A DNA stretch of 64,000 bases from Clitopilus passeckerianus (lineage: Eukaryota; Basidiomycota; Agaricomycetes; Agaricales; Entolomataceae): the NCBI GenBank assembly GCA_944990035.1, contig CALYLX010000093.1, positions 223,774-287,773 of the forward strand, in the 5' to 3' direction. How positions within the stretch are numbered: position 1 is the first letter of the stretch; each line of letters starts with the position of its first letter. Positions 1 to 10,904 of the stretch are shown here, piece after piece. The notes below the pieces were generated by a model that made no database searches, was not told the DNA's origin, and saw nothing but the letters and a program-made list of their open reading frames with translations. The position numbers were made by a program, and so were the translations under genes.

Positions 1-1001
1 CACACATACCTCCAACCTTCCTTTCCTTTCCTTTCCCATCCCACTCCCCTTCTCCGAGCTTTACTGGTGGTGTATCTTCCAGAGTGCGGAATCTATACAT
101 CGGTTCGAGTCGTCCAGTGACAAGGTGTCCACCTGTTGTGAGGGCTCGCTCAAATGCACGTTCCAGATACCCTAGCGCGTTTTCGAGCACGAGAGCCGGG
201 GCATTAGCCAGGGTGCTGAGACACCTAAGTCGTGCTCTATGATCAGTGTATAGGCCAAGCATGTTCCTTACTCATATCGTAGAGTTTGTGCGAAGGTTTA
301 TGACTATCAAGAAGTATTCGCCAAAGCGTAAGAGCCATAGTCCAGGCTCGTCGAAGTTAACTGCTGCGCAAGGTGAACATGACGGTTCGGAAAGAAAAGC
401 AAATTATTTGTGGACGTTTGGATCTTCTTGGTCGATAAATTACAGAGTAGAAAAAATGCAAATAAATATAATTCAACTACTACAATTCCTTTATACCAAG
501 TAACAATTCTACACTACTACCTCCAATCAAAAACTATTTATTGCCTTCATTCTTCTTCATTGTTCAACCTCGTCACTTGGTGGTTACGGGGGGGAAACGA
601 AATGAAACGAGAGGGAGAGAGATGGAGGGAAAAGGGAGGGGGGATATTATGCAAATCAGAGTAAGATATACGCGAAAGAAACGGAGAGAGGAGAGAACGT
701 AATTTCATTGACTTTGTAGCGAGAGAAAAAAAGAAAAGATGCAAGTAATGCCGATGCGAGAGTGGTTCTGTATGTACTATGGGGAGAGAATCGATAAGGA
801 GTGTGAACCCAAAACCGGTATGCATGGTAAGTATGTACAACGAAAGCAAAAAAGCAGCAGGGGGGATAAGAAAAGGAAGGAGGAAATCGTCCTTGTTCTT
901 GTATACAGTCTCGCACAATGTACGAAACCTCGGTAGAATCGCCAGAATGATTGAGTGGGGTGTATTCCCGTGCTCTCCAACAGCACCTCCTCCCTCCCTC
1001 T
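1..1001. other. Non-genic flank downstream of the bZIP gene
   Basis: I see no supportable gene in this kilobase. Short open frames on both strands have no recognisable domain and no consistent splice structure. The part from about 590 to 900 is strongly purine-rich on the plus strand (GA-rich runs), which is common in basidiomycete untranslated and intergenic DNA. It lies directly 3' of the minus-strand bZIP gene and probably contains its 3' untranslated region. Confidence 0.5.
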
Positions 1002-4000
1002 TTACGCCTTCTTCCCAGCCAAACTCAACCCCCTCATACTCTCCTCCAACAAATCCGTGCAACACTTCTTCGCACTCATCATCTTTTCACACTCCTCCTT
1101 CTGTCTCTGCGCTTGTGCTTGTGTAGGTGTTTCCGTCTTCTGCACAACCGCTGACGACGACGCGGATGAAGAAGAACCATGATGATGCCCAGGCAAATCC
1201 TCCAAATCCACAACCCTCACAACCGCCTTCCCCTCAAGCACCTTCCTAACCTTATCCGCATCCCACGTCCTCTGTCCTTGGAAGTTCGTCGGATTCGACG
1301 ACGCAGCCGTGACCGACGTCGGCGTGGCTCCAGATGCACTTGTGCTCGTGTTTGTGCTTGCACTGGAAAGAGAACCACTGCTCGACGAAGAGGAAGAGGA
1401 GCCGGTAGAAGAAGACCCAGCAAACGCATCCCAAAACGCACTCCCCAACTTCCTAAACAACGTCTGACTCGCAAGCTGCGCAGCCGCATGTACCTGCCTC
1501 TCCTGCCTCTCCCTCTCCCTCTCCTTCTCTTTCGCACCCTCCCTCTCCCTCTCCTTCGCCCTCTCCGTAGCTCTATCCCTTTCTTGCCTATCAAGCGTCC
1601 CAGCTTTCGCAATAAGCAAAGGCGCCAACGGCGACGGCGACGAAGGTGAGGAGGAATAAGGCGGAGGAGGAGGCGAGTACGGCGGTAACCCATTCCCGGA
1701 TGAGGAGGAATGTTTCCCAGCCAACAACAAACTCCCCAAACCCCCAGTCGGAGTCGAGAAGAACGCAGGGCGGAGGCCATTCGCCAAGCCTTGCCCTTGC
1801 CCATTGTACCCTTGCTGCTGCTGCTGCTGCGCCTGTTGTTGCTGTTGTTGGCCATACCCAAACGTAAACGGCGACATCGCCTGTATCGTCGGACTCGGCG
1901 AATTCGAAGGGGTAGTATTCCCCGAATTCGTAGGTGGTGCGAAGCCATTGTGGGGGTGTTGTTGATGAGACTGGTGTTGGTGTTGGTTCTGATACGCATA
2001 CGCCTCCCGCTGCTGCGCCATCTTCCCCCACAAATGCATCCTATACGCATCCATCGTCTTCATCGTGAACGGGTTCATATCCGCATAGCCGTCAAAGCCT
2101 CCCAGTGCTTGTCCTTGGTTGGCGGCAGCCGATTGAGCAGCAGCAGCCGTAGGAGGTGAAGGCGCAAACACACTCGGCGCAAACCAACTCTGCGGCACAT
2201 TCGCAGTATTCTTCGCCTCCCCAAGCGGCTTCTTCGTCCCTGCTCCTCCTCCTGCTCCTCCTGCCGCCGCCGCAACGGTCGAAGGCGTAGACCCCCCAAG
2301 ATTACTAATAATCGTATTCAACATCGGATTCATATTCTCCTGCAGTTGCCTCTTCCTCGTCGGTGGCACCACCTCTTGTCTCCCCTGCTGCTGCTGTTCT
2401 TTCACAGCCGCCAAAAGCGGCGAATGATACACCAAATCAACTTCAGGTATCTCCATCCTATGAACAGGCGTAACACCCCCAAACGTCCCCAACCCACCCC
2501 AGAATCGCGAGGAGGAGGAGGAGAGGTCTTTTTGGGTGTTTGGGGTGAGAAGCGCTGCTTGTTGTTGGGTGGTGGTTTGTGCTTGGGCGGATGAGGGGGA
2601 GAGCGAGGGGGACACTACATCTGCGGGTGCTTCCTCCGAGATAGAGGAGAGTGAAGCCTGCGCTTGAGCTTGCATAGCCAATACCTCCGCCGCACTCCTC
2701 ATCGGCAACGGCGCCGGCGGGGGGAGGCTAACACCCCCATCAATACCCAACAGCCCGTTGAGGCTCATCCCACTCAGAGACGAACTCGACCTCCCATCGA
2801 GGAGTGTCTTTTTGAGAGTAGCGATCTCCTGCCTGAGGGCAAGGTTCTCGGATTGCGTGGACCCGAGCTCGGTCCGGATGACGTCGAGGAGGCGGTCGCG
2901 TTCTGCGATGTCGTATTCGAGGGTTGATATGTATTCTATTTTTCGGCGGAGGAGAAAAAAAAGGATGGGGGTTAGTTGTTGAAATTGGAAAGGGAGGGAG
3001 GGATGTGTACCTTTTCGGCGTACACGGAAATTCCGCGCACTAATCTTATTCCTCAACTGCCTCTTCTCCTTACTCGACATCTTCTGGAACACCTCCGGGG
3101 GTGGACGCCAGTCTTGTGGGAGGTCGTCGTCTTTGTCTATTTCACCCGTAAAATTTCGGGGGAGAGAGAAAAAAAAAAAGAGACCGTTAGCTTTCGTTTC
3201 CCCTTGAGTAAGATAGAGGAAACAGCACTTACCATCCATCTTCCCATCCTCCTCCCCCCTAGTAGGATACAACCGGGTAGGGTAATACGCGCTCGCGGGT
3301 AAGCCGCGTTTGAAGTTCACCATCTCCTGCCCTTCCATTCCGCCCATACCATCATCGGCAGACTCGAGGTCTTCGTGCACAGATGCTAAAACGGCTGCAG
3401 TGCTGGGGTTCGAGATGGGTGGGATGACGTGTTTGATTTGCGTCGAGCTCCCGCCAGTCGTGGTGGTGGTGGGAGCAGTCGTTGAGGTGGTGGAGGGTTG
3501 GGAAGCCTTGCCCGAGGAGGAGGTAGAAGATTTTTTAACCACACCCCCACTAGCAACTGTCCCCTTCCTCCCACCCTTTCCGTGTCCGGCGACTTTCATA
3601 GGTTGGATCGTGAGTGTGAGTTTTTCCTGTTGTTGGTGGTCATTCTCCTTGTCGGCGGCTTTGTCGGTTTTCTTGCCCTTGCTTGACGTAGAGGCGGAAG
3701 ACGAGATGGAAGCGGAAGATTTACTCTTCCTTCCCTTCGCAACCCTGGGTGCCGACCCCGCGCTTGACGGAGAGGCTGATACGTCCGCATCAGCATCTTC
3801 ATCGATATCCTCATCACCATCAACACCCTGGTCCTCCTCGTCCTCAGTGGAGGTAGCAGCAGAGGGTGTACCCACGAGCTGTGGGTCAATCGTCATACCC
3901 ATACCGTGCATGTCGACACCGACGCTCATCATCTGCTGTTGCTGCATCGCCAACGCCAATTCAGGCATCGAGAACAACGCTGTAGGTGTCGCTGAGGTGT

Positions 4001-4487
4001 GTTGCTGAGGTTGCTGTGTAATGCCCGCAGCACCAGCTCCACCGAACCCGTACCCACCCGTTGATTGTTGGTACGCGGCTAGGAAGGCGGCGAGGGAGGG
4101 GTCGATGGTGGGGAGGGGCTGTTGGAGGAAATCGATGTCCATCATCGATGAGCCGCTGGTTGTTGTTGTGGGAGGGATGGAGTCTAAGGGAGGGACTGCG
4201 GAGCTTGATGAGGGTAGGGGGAAGGCAGACGATGAGGTGGATGGGGAAGATGTGTATGAGTGAGGTGAGAATGAGGAGGAGAGGTAGTCTGTTGATTGGG
4301 TGAACATCGACATTGGATCGAATGGCTTTTCATTGTCGTTCGACTCGTTTGTTAGGTATTGAAAAGAATCATTCGGTGGTGTTTTAGGTGAAGCACTTCT
4401 AGAAGAAGGCGATGACGAGGATGAAGAAGATGAGAAGAGATCTGTATTGAATATGTCACTGAAATCAGTTAGAGTGTCTAACATCAT
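1002..4487 (-). CDS. bZIP transcription factor with long low-complexity arms
   Basis: A DNA-binding leucine-zipper regulator expected to act in the nucleus as a dimer. The coding strand stays open from 4487 to 1002, but two stretches are introns: 3137-3232 and 2936-3010 (GT..AG on the minus strand). Removing them gives three exons and about 1104 residues. The second splice joins the basic region (NKISARNFRVRRK, matching the N-x7-R signature) directly to EYISTLEYDIAERDRL, the start of the zipper. Unspliced, 25 foreign residues would interrupt the domain. The domain lies near residues 440-520. The rest is Ser-, Gln-, Pro- and Ala-rich, with poly-Q tracts and an acidic patch near residue 215, typical of activation or disordered regions. 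Two adjacent ATG codons open the frame. Target genes cannot be read from the sequence. The domain is certain; the gene's name is not. Confidence 0.9.
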   Translation of the reverse strand: MMLDTLTDFSDIFNTDLFSSSSSSSSPSSRSASPKTPPNDSFQYLTNESNDNEKPFDPMSMFTQSTDYLSSSFSPHSYTSSPSTSSSAFPLPSSSSAVPPLDSIPPTTTTSGSSMMDIDFLQQPLPTIDPSLAAFLAAYQQSTGGYGFGGAGAAGITQQPQQHTSATPTALFSMPELALAMQQQQMMSVGVDMHGMGMTIDPQLVGTPSAATSTEDEEDQGVDGDEDIDEDADADVSASPSSAGSAPRVAKGRKSKSSASISSSASTSSKGKKTDKAADKENDHQQQEKLTLTIQPMKVAGHGKGGRKGTVASGGVVKKSSTSSSGKASQPSTTSTTAPTTTTTGGSSTQIKHVIPPISNPSTAAVLASVHEDLESADDGMGGMEGQEMVNFKRGLPASAYYPTRLYPTRGEEDGKMDGKCCFLYLTQGETKANGLFFFFSLPRNFTGEIDKDDDLPQDWRPPPEVFQKMSSKEKRQLRNKISARNFRVRRKGTHPSLPFQFQQLTPILFFLLRRKIEYISTLEYDIAERDRLLDVIRTELGSTQSENLALRQEIATLKKTLLDGRSSSSLSGMSLNGLLGIDGGVSLPPPAPLPMRSAAEVLAMQAQAQASLSSISEEAPADVVSPSLSPSSAQAQTTTQQQAALLTPNTQKDLSSSSSRFWGGLGTFGGVTPVHRMEIPEVDLVYHSPLLAAVKEQQQQGRQEVVPPTRKRQLQENMNPMLNTIISNLGGSTPSTVAAAAGGAGGGAGTKKPLGEAKNTANVPQSWFAPSVFAPSPPTAAAAQSAAANQGQALGGFDGYADMNPFTMKTMDAYRMHLWGKMAQQREAYAYQNQHQHQSHQQHPHNGFAPPTNSGNTTPSNSPSPTIQAMSPFTFGYGQQQQQQAQQQQQQGYNGQGQGLANGLRPAFFSTPTGGLGSLLLAGKHSSSSGNGLPPYSPPPPPYSSSPSSPSPLAPLLIAKAGTLDRQERDRATERAKEREREGAKEKERERERQERQVHAAAQLASQTLFRKLGSAFWDAFAGSSSTGSSSSSSSSGSLSSASTNTSTSASGATPTSVTAASSNPTNFQGQRTWDADKVRKVLEGKAVVRVVDLEDLPGHHHGSSSSASSSAVVQKTETPTQAQAQRQKEECEKMMSAKKCCTDLLEESMRGLSLAGKKA
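1811..1851. repeat. CTG/TTG trinucleotide tract coding for poly-glutamine
   Basis: On the plus strand this is a run of CTG and TTG triplets, read on the minus strand as glutamine codons inside the C-terminal arm of the bZIP protein. It is the longest of several Gln runs there. Such in-frame triplet tracts often vary in length between strains. Confidence 0.8.
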
Positions 4488-4489
4488 TC

Positions 4490-5311
4490 AAGAGAGAAAG
4501 ACGAGTTTAGTGAGTTGGAAGAGTTGAGAAGAGAAAGATGTGAAGAAATGAATTAGGTAATCAAGGCCACGACGCGTAACCCAAACGGCATTCTAGAGCC
4601 TTCTATCCCCTTTAAGGTACCTTCATTTCCTTACTCCTCGACATCTGATCGTCTCTTCTTCCCCAGAAATTTAATTTCAAGGGGCCTTATCGTCAATCCA
4701 TCGTCCTCGTGGATGCCTTGCGGTCAATCTAATCCAATCCATCGCACTCTTAGCATAATGGCAAGTGTCTGAGTTCGACTCCCAGAAAGTCCTCTAAAAG
4801 AATGACCGCATTCCTTTTACGCCTCATCACCCTCGTTCAACGTCTAATCAATTTCCAACTCCTGGCCACTGGTCGAGCGCCAGCTGCTCCGGGTTCGCTC
4901 CCAATCGTTATGTCTACACTCAAAGGTTTACATTTTATTGCTCTTACTCGAAGCGGCCCCACTACCTCTGGTGAGGTACCTCCCGCTGTGACAAGCGGTC
5001 AAGTGTACGCCCTCCCAGTGCCATGGCATGTTCTAACTTGTTGCATCCGCGAGGTATGCGTGGTGGCGGGGATTCGGCCCCCAGAGAGTACCATGGCGCC
5101 AACGCACCCAATAGACTTTTATCTACTTGGCCTTGAACAATACGACTGCCAACCATGTCAAGCAGACTGAGACTCGTCAGCCATATCTTTGAATACGGCT
5201 GCTGCAGTACATCTGACGCAGTGGTCTCCAGTATACAGACCTACTACCAGCTACTCAGTTGTTCGATCCCAGTCAGTTGATATCCGTCACGCCGTTCGGC
5301 CAGTTTGTTTA
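4490..5311. other. Intergenic region with several tRNA B-box-like motifs
   Basis: No protein gene is supported here. Four short stretches resemble the RNA polymerase III B box (consensus GGTTCGANTCC): near 4773-4783, 4892-4902, 5066-5077 (imperfect) and 5260-5270. The first two have A-box-like sequence about 10-20 nt upstream, which is too close for a full tRNA because there is no room for an anticodon arm. They look like decayed tRNA-derived sequence, possibly SINE remnants, but could be chance. Confidence 0.25.
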
Positions 5312-5402
5312 CATTTCCATCAAATCAATCCCTGACGACAGAACTCCACTGGCCAATTTGTAAAGCACGAACCATCACGACTTGATAACAGTCCGTCAGT
5401 AG

Positions 5403-6705
5403 ATGCCAGCTGCTTGGACGCTCTCCCCAGAGCTTCACCTTTGCATCATATCTGAGCTATCTAGCGATGGCCGCTCCCTTAAAGCCTGCTCTCTGGTTTC
5501 CAGATCGTGGTATCACATGGCCATCCATACCTTCTGGTCACACCGACCCCTGTGGGTTCGTGTTGCACGCACGACCGATCCGGAACGTGCCAAACGGCTC
5601 CAAAACCTCCTTGAAGGCGAACCATGTCACTTCACTGCCCATTTACGGGCCGTTGGTCTCTACGGCCTTGGAAGGTGGAACTTGACACCGCGGCAACAGG
5701 CTACCGCCCATAACACAGTCAGCCGTATTGTAGAGCTCTTTTTGAGGGCTTCGCCGGATCTGAAGTGCATTGCGATCAGCTATCTACAATTCGATCAGCT
5801 CAGTGATGGAGCCCGTCAGGGATTATCATCGTTGAAGGACCTTCCCTCACTCGAGCTTCTTCGCACCAGCTTTCCCAGCACAGACGCGCTGATCATCTGG
5901 ATCTCAAACTTCAGGAAGCTCCAGAAGCTCATACTGAAGACTTCCGGACCGAAAGTCCTAGAGAGTGGTCTGAAGCATGCCGAAAATGTGGAAAGGATTG
6001 ATTTACAGTCCTTGGAGGAGCTCGATTTCAACATGCAGCCCGGACCGGACATCATCATACAACAAATCCTGACGAAGCCAACGTATCGTCTACACTCTCT
6101 GACGGTCAGGTGGCCGAGACCCTTTGGATTCGGCTTAGTTGCGCAATTGCTCGACCATGTTGGTTCGGGCCTCAAGTCTCTTGTGCTTGATATCGGGGAC
6201 GCAGTTCTTACGGCTAGGGGGAATGACATGGATGGTAGATATTCATTCAGCTTGCTGATTCAATTCGCTTCATATGTTTATGCCGTCACTAGATTTCTCG
6301 GTCAGTCTAAATCGCAATGTGGGCCTTACGTATCTGGAAGTTGGAACCATTTGCATTAAAGAAAACGAACCTTACCCTTGCGATTGGCTGCGACGGTTTC
6401 TCCAGTCAATCAACTCCCCATCTATCCAGCAGATATGTATTCAGTTCAGCCCTGGCCGTCCTGATGAAGAAGATGTACAGGAGTATTTCTTCGACAACTT
6501 CGACTGGAGCACACTTGACGAAATATTGCCGTCAAATAGGCACTTCGATGCCTGGGGACAGGTGGAAATATACGTGGGCGGTGCCGACTACCATCTTAAC
6601 AACGGAGAGAAGGTTGAGGGGGAATTTAGGTCACATCTCCCGAACTTGGAAGCCAGCACTAAGCTACTCGTACCTGTCAAAAGTATTTGTGACTACATAA
6701 TCTGA
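5403..6705 (+). CDS. F-box protein, upstream tandem copy
   Basis: Probable substrate-recognition subunit of an SCF ubiquitin ligase: an N-terminal F-box (residues about 5-45, SPELHLCIISELSSDG followed by LKACSLVSRSWYHMA) and a leucine-rich C-terminal region. Two exons, 5403-6234 and 6293-6705, encode 414 residues. The reading frame changes near 6260, which at first looks like a frameshift. A 58-nt GT..AG intron (6235-6292, phase 1) explains it exactly and is conserved in position in both neighbouring copies. The partner copy at 8289-9569 is highly similar, and similarity extends about 90 bp upstream of the ATG, so the 5' flank was duplicated too. The C-terminus differs from the partner (ends ...KSICDYII). 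The substrate is unknown. Confidence 0.85.
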
Positions 6706-7011
6706 CGCGAGCACTTAAATTGGGGACCTCGAGAAAGATCACATCTACTAGGTCACGAAATTCAGTATATACAGAACAATATAAGTATGTACATTACATT
6801 AATAGGTGGTAATAAGTATCCCTACGGGTATCAGAAGGAAGTGTGGCCGCCCTTTTCATGTAGAATAGCTCCAACACGAGCCTCCATCCCATCAACGTGC
6901 TTGTTGATGGTCCCGATGTCCAACGACTTCCAGGCTTCTGTACAGCCGCTTTCAGATCCTCAAGGGTAGAAGGGGGCTTCTTAAGAGACCGAATAATAGT
7001 CTTGAGTTCGG

Positions 7012-7865
7012 TTGAATGACCTTTCCATCAATCACCTCAATTTCGATCGCCTCAGTACAGCTATTTTCCAAGGGTTCTCTTCATTCAAGTACCTGAGCTC
7101 ACTTGAGCTCCTTCGTCTCACTTTCCCTGGTGACACAGAATCTGTGATTGAGTGGATCTCAAACTTCAGCAAGCTCCGGAAGCTTGCGCTAGGGAGTTTC
7201 TGCCCTCATCACCCACCAGGAAAACATTTCCATAACCATAAAAAAGTGAAACAAATTGATGCACGCCCCCGAGAAGATCTCGATTGCGGTGTGCAATCTA
7301 GACATGACTTTGTTACCAGCCAGGCCCTAGCGAGGTCGTCTCATATACGATCGCTGAGCCTGACTCCATCGAGACTTGATTTCCCTCTAATTACGAAGTT
7401 GATTCGCCATGTTGGATCAAGCCTAAGCTTTCTGTCACTCGACATTGATGAGCTCATCGGCTCTGGCAGATATATTGATTGGGCAGGTATATAATACATG
7501 CTCCGAAGAGATTTTGTTGATTAACTTGACATACAGATGTTCATGTCGATCTCGGGTGTACCGTGAGCTTGACATACTTGGAAGTAGGAAGAATTCGTAT
7601 TGAAGAGGATGAGCAATACCCATTCGACTGGATCCGGCGCCTTCTACAGTCGATCAACTCTCCATTCCTCCAGATTATATGCCTTGGCTTTACAACATGC
7701 TTTACCAACGACCCTGATGATGGCGGGGAGGAGTATTTCCTTGATAACTTTCAATGGGACGTACTTGACGATGTACTGTCTTCTAATAAACATTTCGACG
7801 CCTGGAGGGCGGTGGAAATAGATGTAGGCGAGGCTGAAGACTATCTCGAAAACGAAGATATATGA
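7012..7865 (+). pseudogene. 5'-truncated F-box/LRR gene relic
   Basis: A third, more diverged member of the local F-box family. It matches only the C-terminal two thirds of its neighbours: residues matching FDQLSDGARQGLSS... onward, including the shared WISNF motif and the SINSP block near the end. The F-box half is missing, and I found no in-frame ATG or F-box-like exon in 6706-7011. The two pieces, up to 7486 and from 7537, are joined by a 50-nt intron (7487-7536, GTATAT..ACAG, phase 1) at the same position as in the full copies. The exon junction is therefore still consistent although the 5' end is gone. It is probably non-functional; a transcribed LRR-only protein cannot be excluded. Confidence 0.7.
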
Positions 7866-8188
7866 TATATTATCAGAGTTCCGGTCGCGTCTGCCGAGGT
7901 TGGAGGCGAGCGATAAATTGCTGTTGGTCGAGAAGGATATATGGCCATACTGACGCACTGTATTTCCAAAGATTTGTTACTATGGGCTTGCTTTGGTGTT
8001 TGACTCGGAAACAAATATGACGCAACGTTTGGTAGGAAGCCAGAGCATTATGAAGGACTCGGACTTGGTGGCTGATTTCGATGTACAAGTAAATACAATT
8101 GAACCGTATGCTTATAACGTGTTTTTGAATTTTTCTCCTGCTTTGACTGAGTTTGGCCTCGACAGAGCGCTCCACAACTCACGGGGCT

Positions 8189-9569
8189 CATTTCCATCAA
8201 ATCAATCCCCGACGACGGAACCCACTGGCCAATTTGTAACGCTTCAAGCAACAAGAACCATCACGACTTGATAACAGTCCGCCAGCAGATGCCAGCTTCC
8301 TGGTCTCTCTCGCCAGAACTCCACATTTGCATCATATCTGAGCTGTCCGACGATGCTTGCTCTCTCAAAGCCTGCGCTCTGGTTTCCAGATCGTGGCATC
8401 ACACAGCCATACATACCTTCTGGTCACACCGACCTCTGACGATTCATGTTCGATACAGGGCCGACCTGGACCGTGCCGAACGGCTCCAAAACCTCCTTGA
8501 AGGTGAACCATGTCACTTTGCCACCCATTTACGGGCCGTTAGGTTCTACGGCCTTGGAATATGGAACTTAACACCACGGCAACGGGCTACTGCCTATAAT
8601 ACAGTCAGTCGTATTGTAGAGCTCCTTTTGAGGGCTTCGCCGGATCTGAAGTGCCTTGCAATCAGCTTTCTACAAATCGATCAGCTCAGTGATGGAGCCC
8701 GGCAAGGATTATCATCGTTGAAAGACCTTCCCTCACTCGAGCTTCTTCGCACCAGCTTTCCCAGCACAGACACGCTGATCATTTGGATCTCAAACTTCAG
8801 GAAGCTCCAGAAGCTCATACTGAAGACTCAGACTTCCGGACCGAAAGTCCTAGAGAGTGGTCTGAAGCATGCCGAGAATGTGGAAAGGATTGATTTACAG
8901 TCCTTGGAGGAGCTCGATTTCGACATGCAGCCCGGACCGGACATCATCATACAACAAATCCTGACGAAGCCAACGTGTCGGCTACACTCTCTGACGGTCA
9001 GTTGGCCCAGGCCCTTCGGATTCGGCCAAGTTGCGCAATTGCTCGACCATGTTGGTTCGGGCCTCAAGTCTCTTGTGCTTGATATCGGGGACGCAGTTCT
9101 TACGGCTAGGGAGAATGACATGAATGGTAGATATTCATTCAGCTTGCTGGTTCTATTGCTTCGTGTGTTTATGCCGTCACTAGATTTCCCGCTCAATCTA
9201 AATCGCAATGTGGGCCTTACGTATCTAGAAGTTGGAACCATTTGTATTGAAGAAGACGAACCTTACCCTTGCGATTGGCTGCGACGGTTTCTCCAGTCAA
9301 TCAACTCCCCATCTATCCAGCAGATATGTATTGGGTTCAACCCTGCTCGTACTGATGAAGAAGATGTACAGGAGTATTTCATTGACAACTTCGACTGGAG
9401 CACACTTGACGAAATATTGCCGTCAAATAGACACTTCGATACCTGGGGACAGGTGGAAATATACGTGGGCGGTGCCGACTACCATCTTAACAACGAAGAG
9501 AAGGTTGAGGGGGAATTTAGGTCACATCTCCCGAACTTGGAAGCTAGCACTAAGCTTTTCTTCACGTAG
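8189..9569 (+). repeat. Segmental tandem duplication (partner 5312-6705)
   Basis: The two blocks share the F-box gene and roughly 90-100 bp of 5' flank, starting at the shared sequence CATTTCCATCAAATCAATCC in each. Similarity stops close to the stop codon, so the last few codons and the 3' flanks differ. The truncated relic at 7012-7865 lies between the two blocks. Confidence 0.85.
8289..9569 (+). CDS. F-box protein, downstream tandem copy
   Basis: Paralogue of the gene at 5403-6705, with the same F-box (SPELHICIISELSDDACSLK) and the same LRR-type C-terminus. I take the ATG at 8289 because it aligns with the start of the first copy; the open frame extends slightly upstream but without an ATG. 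By comparison with the other two copies, a 57-nt intron lies at 9127-9183, giving exons 8289-9126 and 9184-9569 and 407 residues. This intron is a multiple of three and has no stop, so an unspliced form would also be translatable (426 residues). The copy carries a two-residue insertion (extra Thr-Gln after KLILK) relative to the first copy. The high similarity points to recent duplication. Confidence 0.85.
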   Translation: MPASWSLSPELHICIISELSDDACSLKACALVSRSWHHTAIHTFWSHRPLTIHVRYRADLDRAERLQNLLEGEPCHFATHLRAVRFYGLGIWNLTPRQRATAYNTVSRIVELLLRASPDLKCLAISFLQIDQLSDGARQGLSSLKDLPSLELLRTSFPSTDTLIIWISNFRKLQKLILKTQTSGPKVLESGLKHAENVERIDLQSLEELDFDMQPGPDIIIQQILTKPTCRLHSLTVSWPRPFGFGQVAQLLDHVGSGLKSLVLDIGDAVLTARENDMNGRYSFSLLVLLLRVFMPSLDFPLNLNRNVGLTYLEVGTICIEEDEPYPCDWLRRFLQSINSPSIQQICIGFNPARTDEEDVQEYFIDNFDWSTLDEILPSNRHFDTWGQVEIYVGGADYHLNNEEKVEGEFRSHLPNLEASTKLFFT

Positions 9570-10904
9570 AAGCCATACTCTACCTCACACCTACTAGTGT
9601 ATTTACCATGCTCAGTTTCGGTCTTACGTATACTGGGAAGAGGGATTCATTTCCTTGCACCCAGCCGTTCCAAGAGAGTTTATGATTGGCCTTACGCTCC
9701 AGGCCCGGGATGACCCACATAGCACGAAATTCATGCAGTCGATGTCGTTGATTTCCACTCAAGTTACCGTCTAGGATACAACTACGCCTAAATTGTCTTC
9801 GAACGGTTCTTCCCGCCCTGAGCGTTATGCATCTTCTGTCCAAAATTGTGGGAGTCATGTTGCCACTGAGTACTGAGCCTTCAGCTGTGCCCTATCCTGA
9901 GGGTGATGTTTTATTGGTGGTACGGTATTCCCGTGAGCCGAAGGACCTGCTTTAGCCAACGGATGAAGTGTTGATGGTCGATGATGAATATCATCCTTGC
10001 TCTTCCCCCTTTGCAAGTCTATCCGCCTTTCCGCGAACTCCATCGAGGTGCACTCCTTGTTTCCAGAGCTGATGAGCCTTGTAGGAACCCGGATTCAGTG
10101 AGCAGGTGGCAGCTGACGCTGTCTTCTTTCCTCCATATCTACCATACCAGATCGGAGGAGGAATACCAGCATGTGTTTTGCCATGCTCATCATCTCCTCG
10201 CCTGCGTCCAGCATCGGTCATTTTGCCTGCCTGAACAAAGAATATAGCACTGTCAGATAAAAATCCCGGAGTGAACGCCAATGTACGCTTACAGCATGCT
10301 CGTTGGGCTTGTAAATAGTATAATGGGTGACGTGTTGAGGGCCTGCAACATGCTCAGGTTTGCTGTTATTGTAATCAATATGGGTGTCTGTCTGTCCTGG
10401 CTGTGGCTTGAGCTAGCGAAGATGCCTATGTTGTCTTTCGCAAAAGACCTCTCCCCTCGAACGCGCCAGGAACCTCAGATGTCAGGATGTAAGGCAGATT
10501 ATGATTTCTACTGGAAGAAACCGCCTCATCTAGGCTGAGAGTACATACAGTGGAGCTATTTCTAAGCATATTGTAAATGCTGATTTATGAAGGAGTGAAT
10601 TAGGGTAAGGAATGGGATATGATGCTAAATGAGTGATTGCGTGTGTGGTTATAATGAATGTGTAGGTATCGATATCGATAATGTAGAATTAGCTGCAATA
10701 TTGTATGGTTGGAAAGACGGATAGTGCATGCGAAGGAATTAGTTATGAACCAAGCATAGTGGATTAAGAAAGAAATTCATGCGGTGAAAGTGATAAAAAG
10801 AAACGAAGCGCCCAATAGGAAGACCCAGCCCGATGTAAAAATGTGAAAGGGACATGCAAGCATGTCGAAACTAAAGAAATTGCAATTAAAAGCTGAATAA
10901 TACC
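9570..10904. other. Intergenic region, no supported gene
   Basis: Open frames of 60-95 codons occur on both strands, but none shows a domain, a conserved-looking motif or a convincing exon chain. The right part (10560-10900) is AT-rich and probably includes the 3' untranslated region of the minus-strand gene that ends at 10905. Confidence 0.4.

Noticed and set aside
3310..4008. 232-codon plus-strand open frame
   Set aside because: It is antisense to the low-complexity bZIP coding sequence and its composition mirrors that gene.
1002..4487. One uninterrupted 1161-codon bZIP open frame
   Set aside because: Two in-frame stretches (2936-3010 and 3137-3232) are GT..AG introns without stops; keeping them would break the bZIP domain.
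4741..4795. A tRNA gene
   Set aside because: T-arm-like sequence is present, but there is no pairing acceptor stem and no space for an anticodon arm.
6235..6300. Frameshift making F-box copy 1 a pseudogene
   Set aside because: A phase-1 intron at the same place in all three copies accounts for the frame change.
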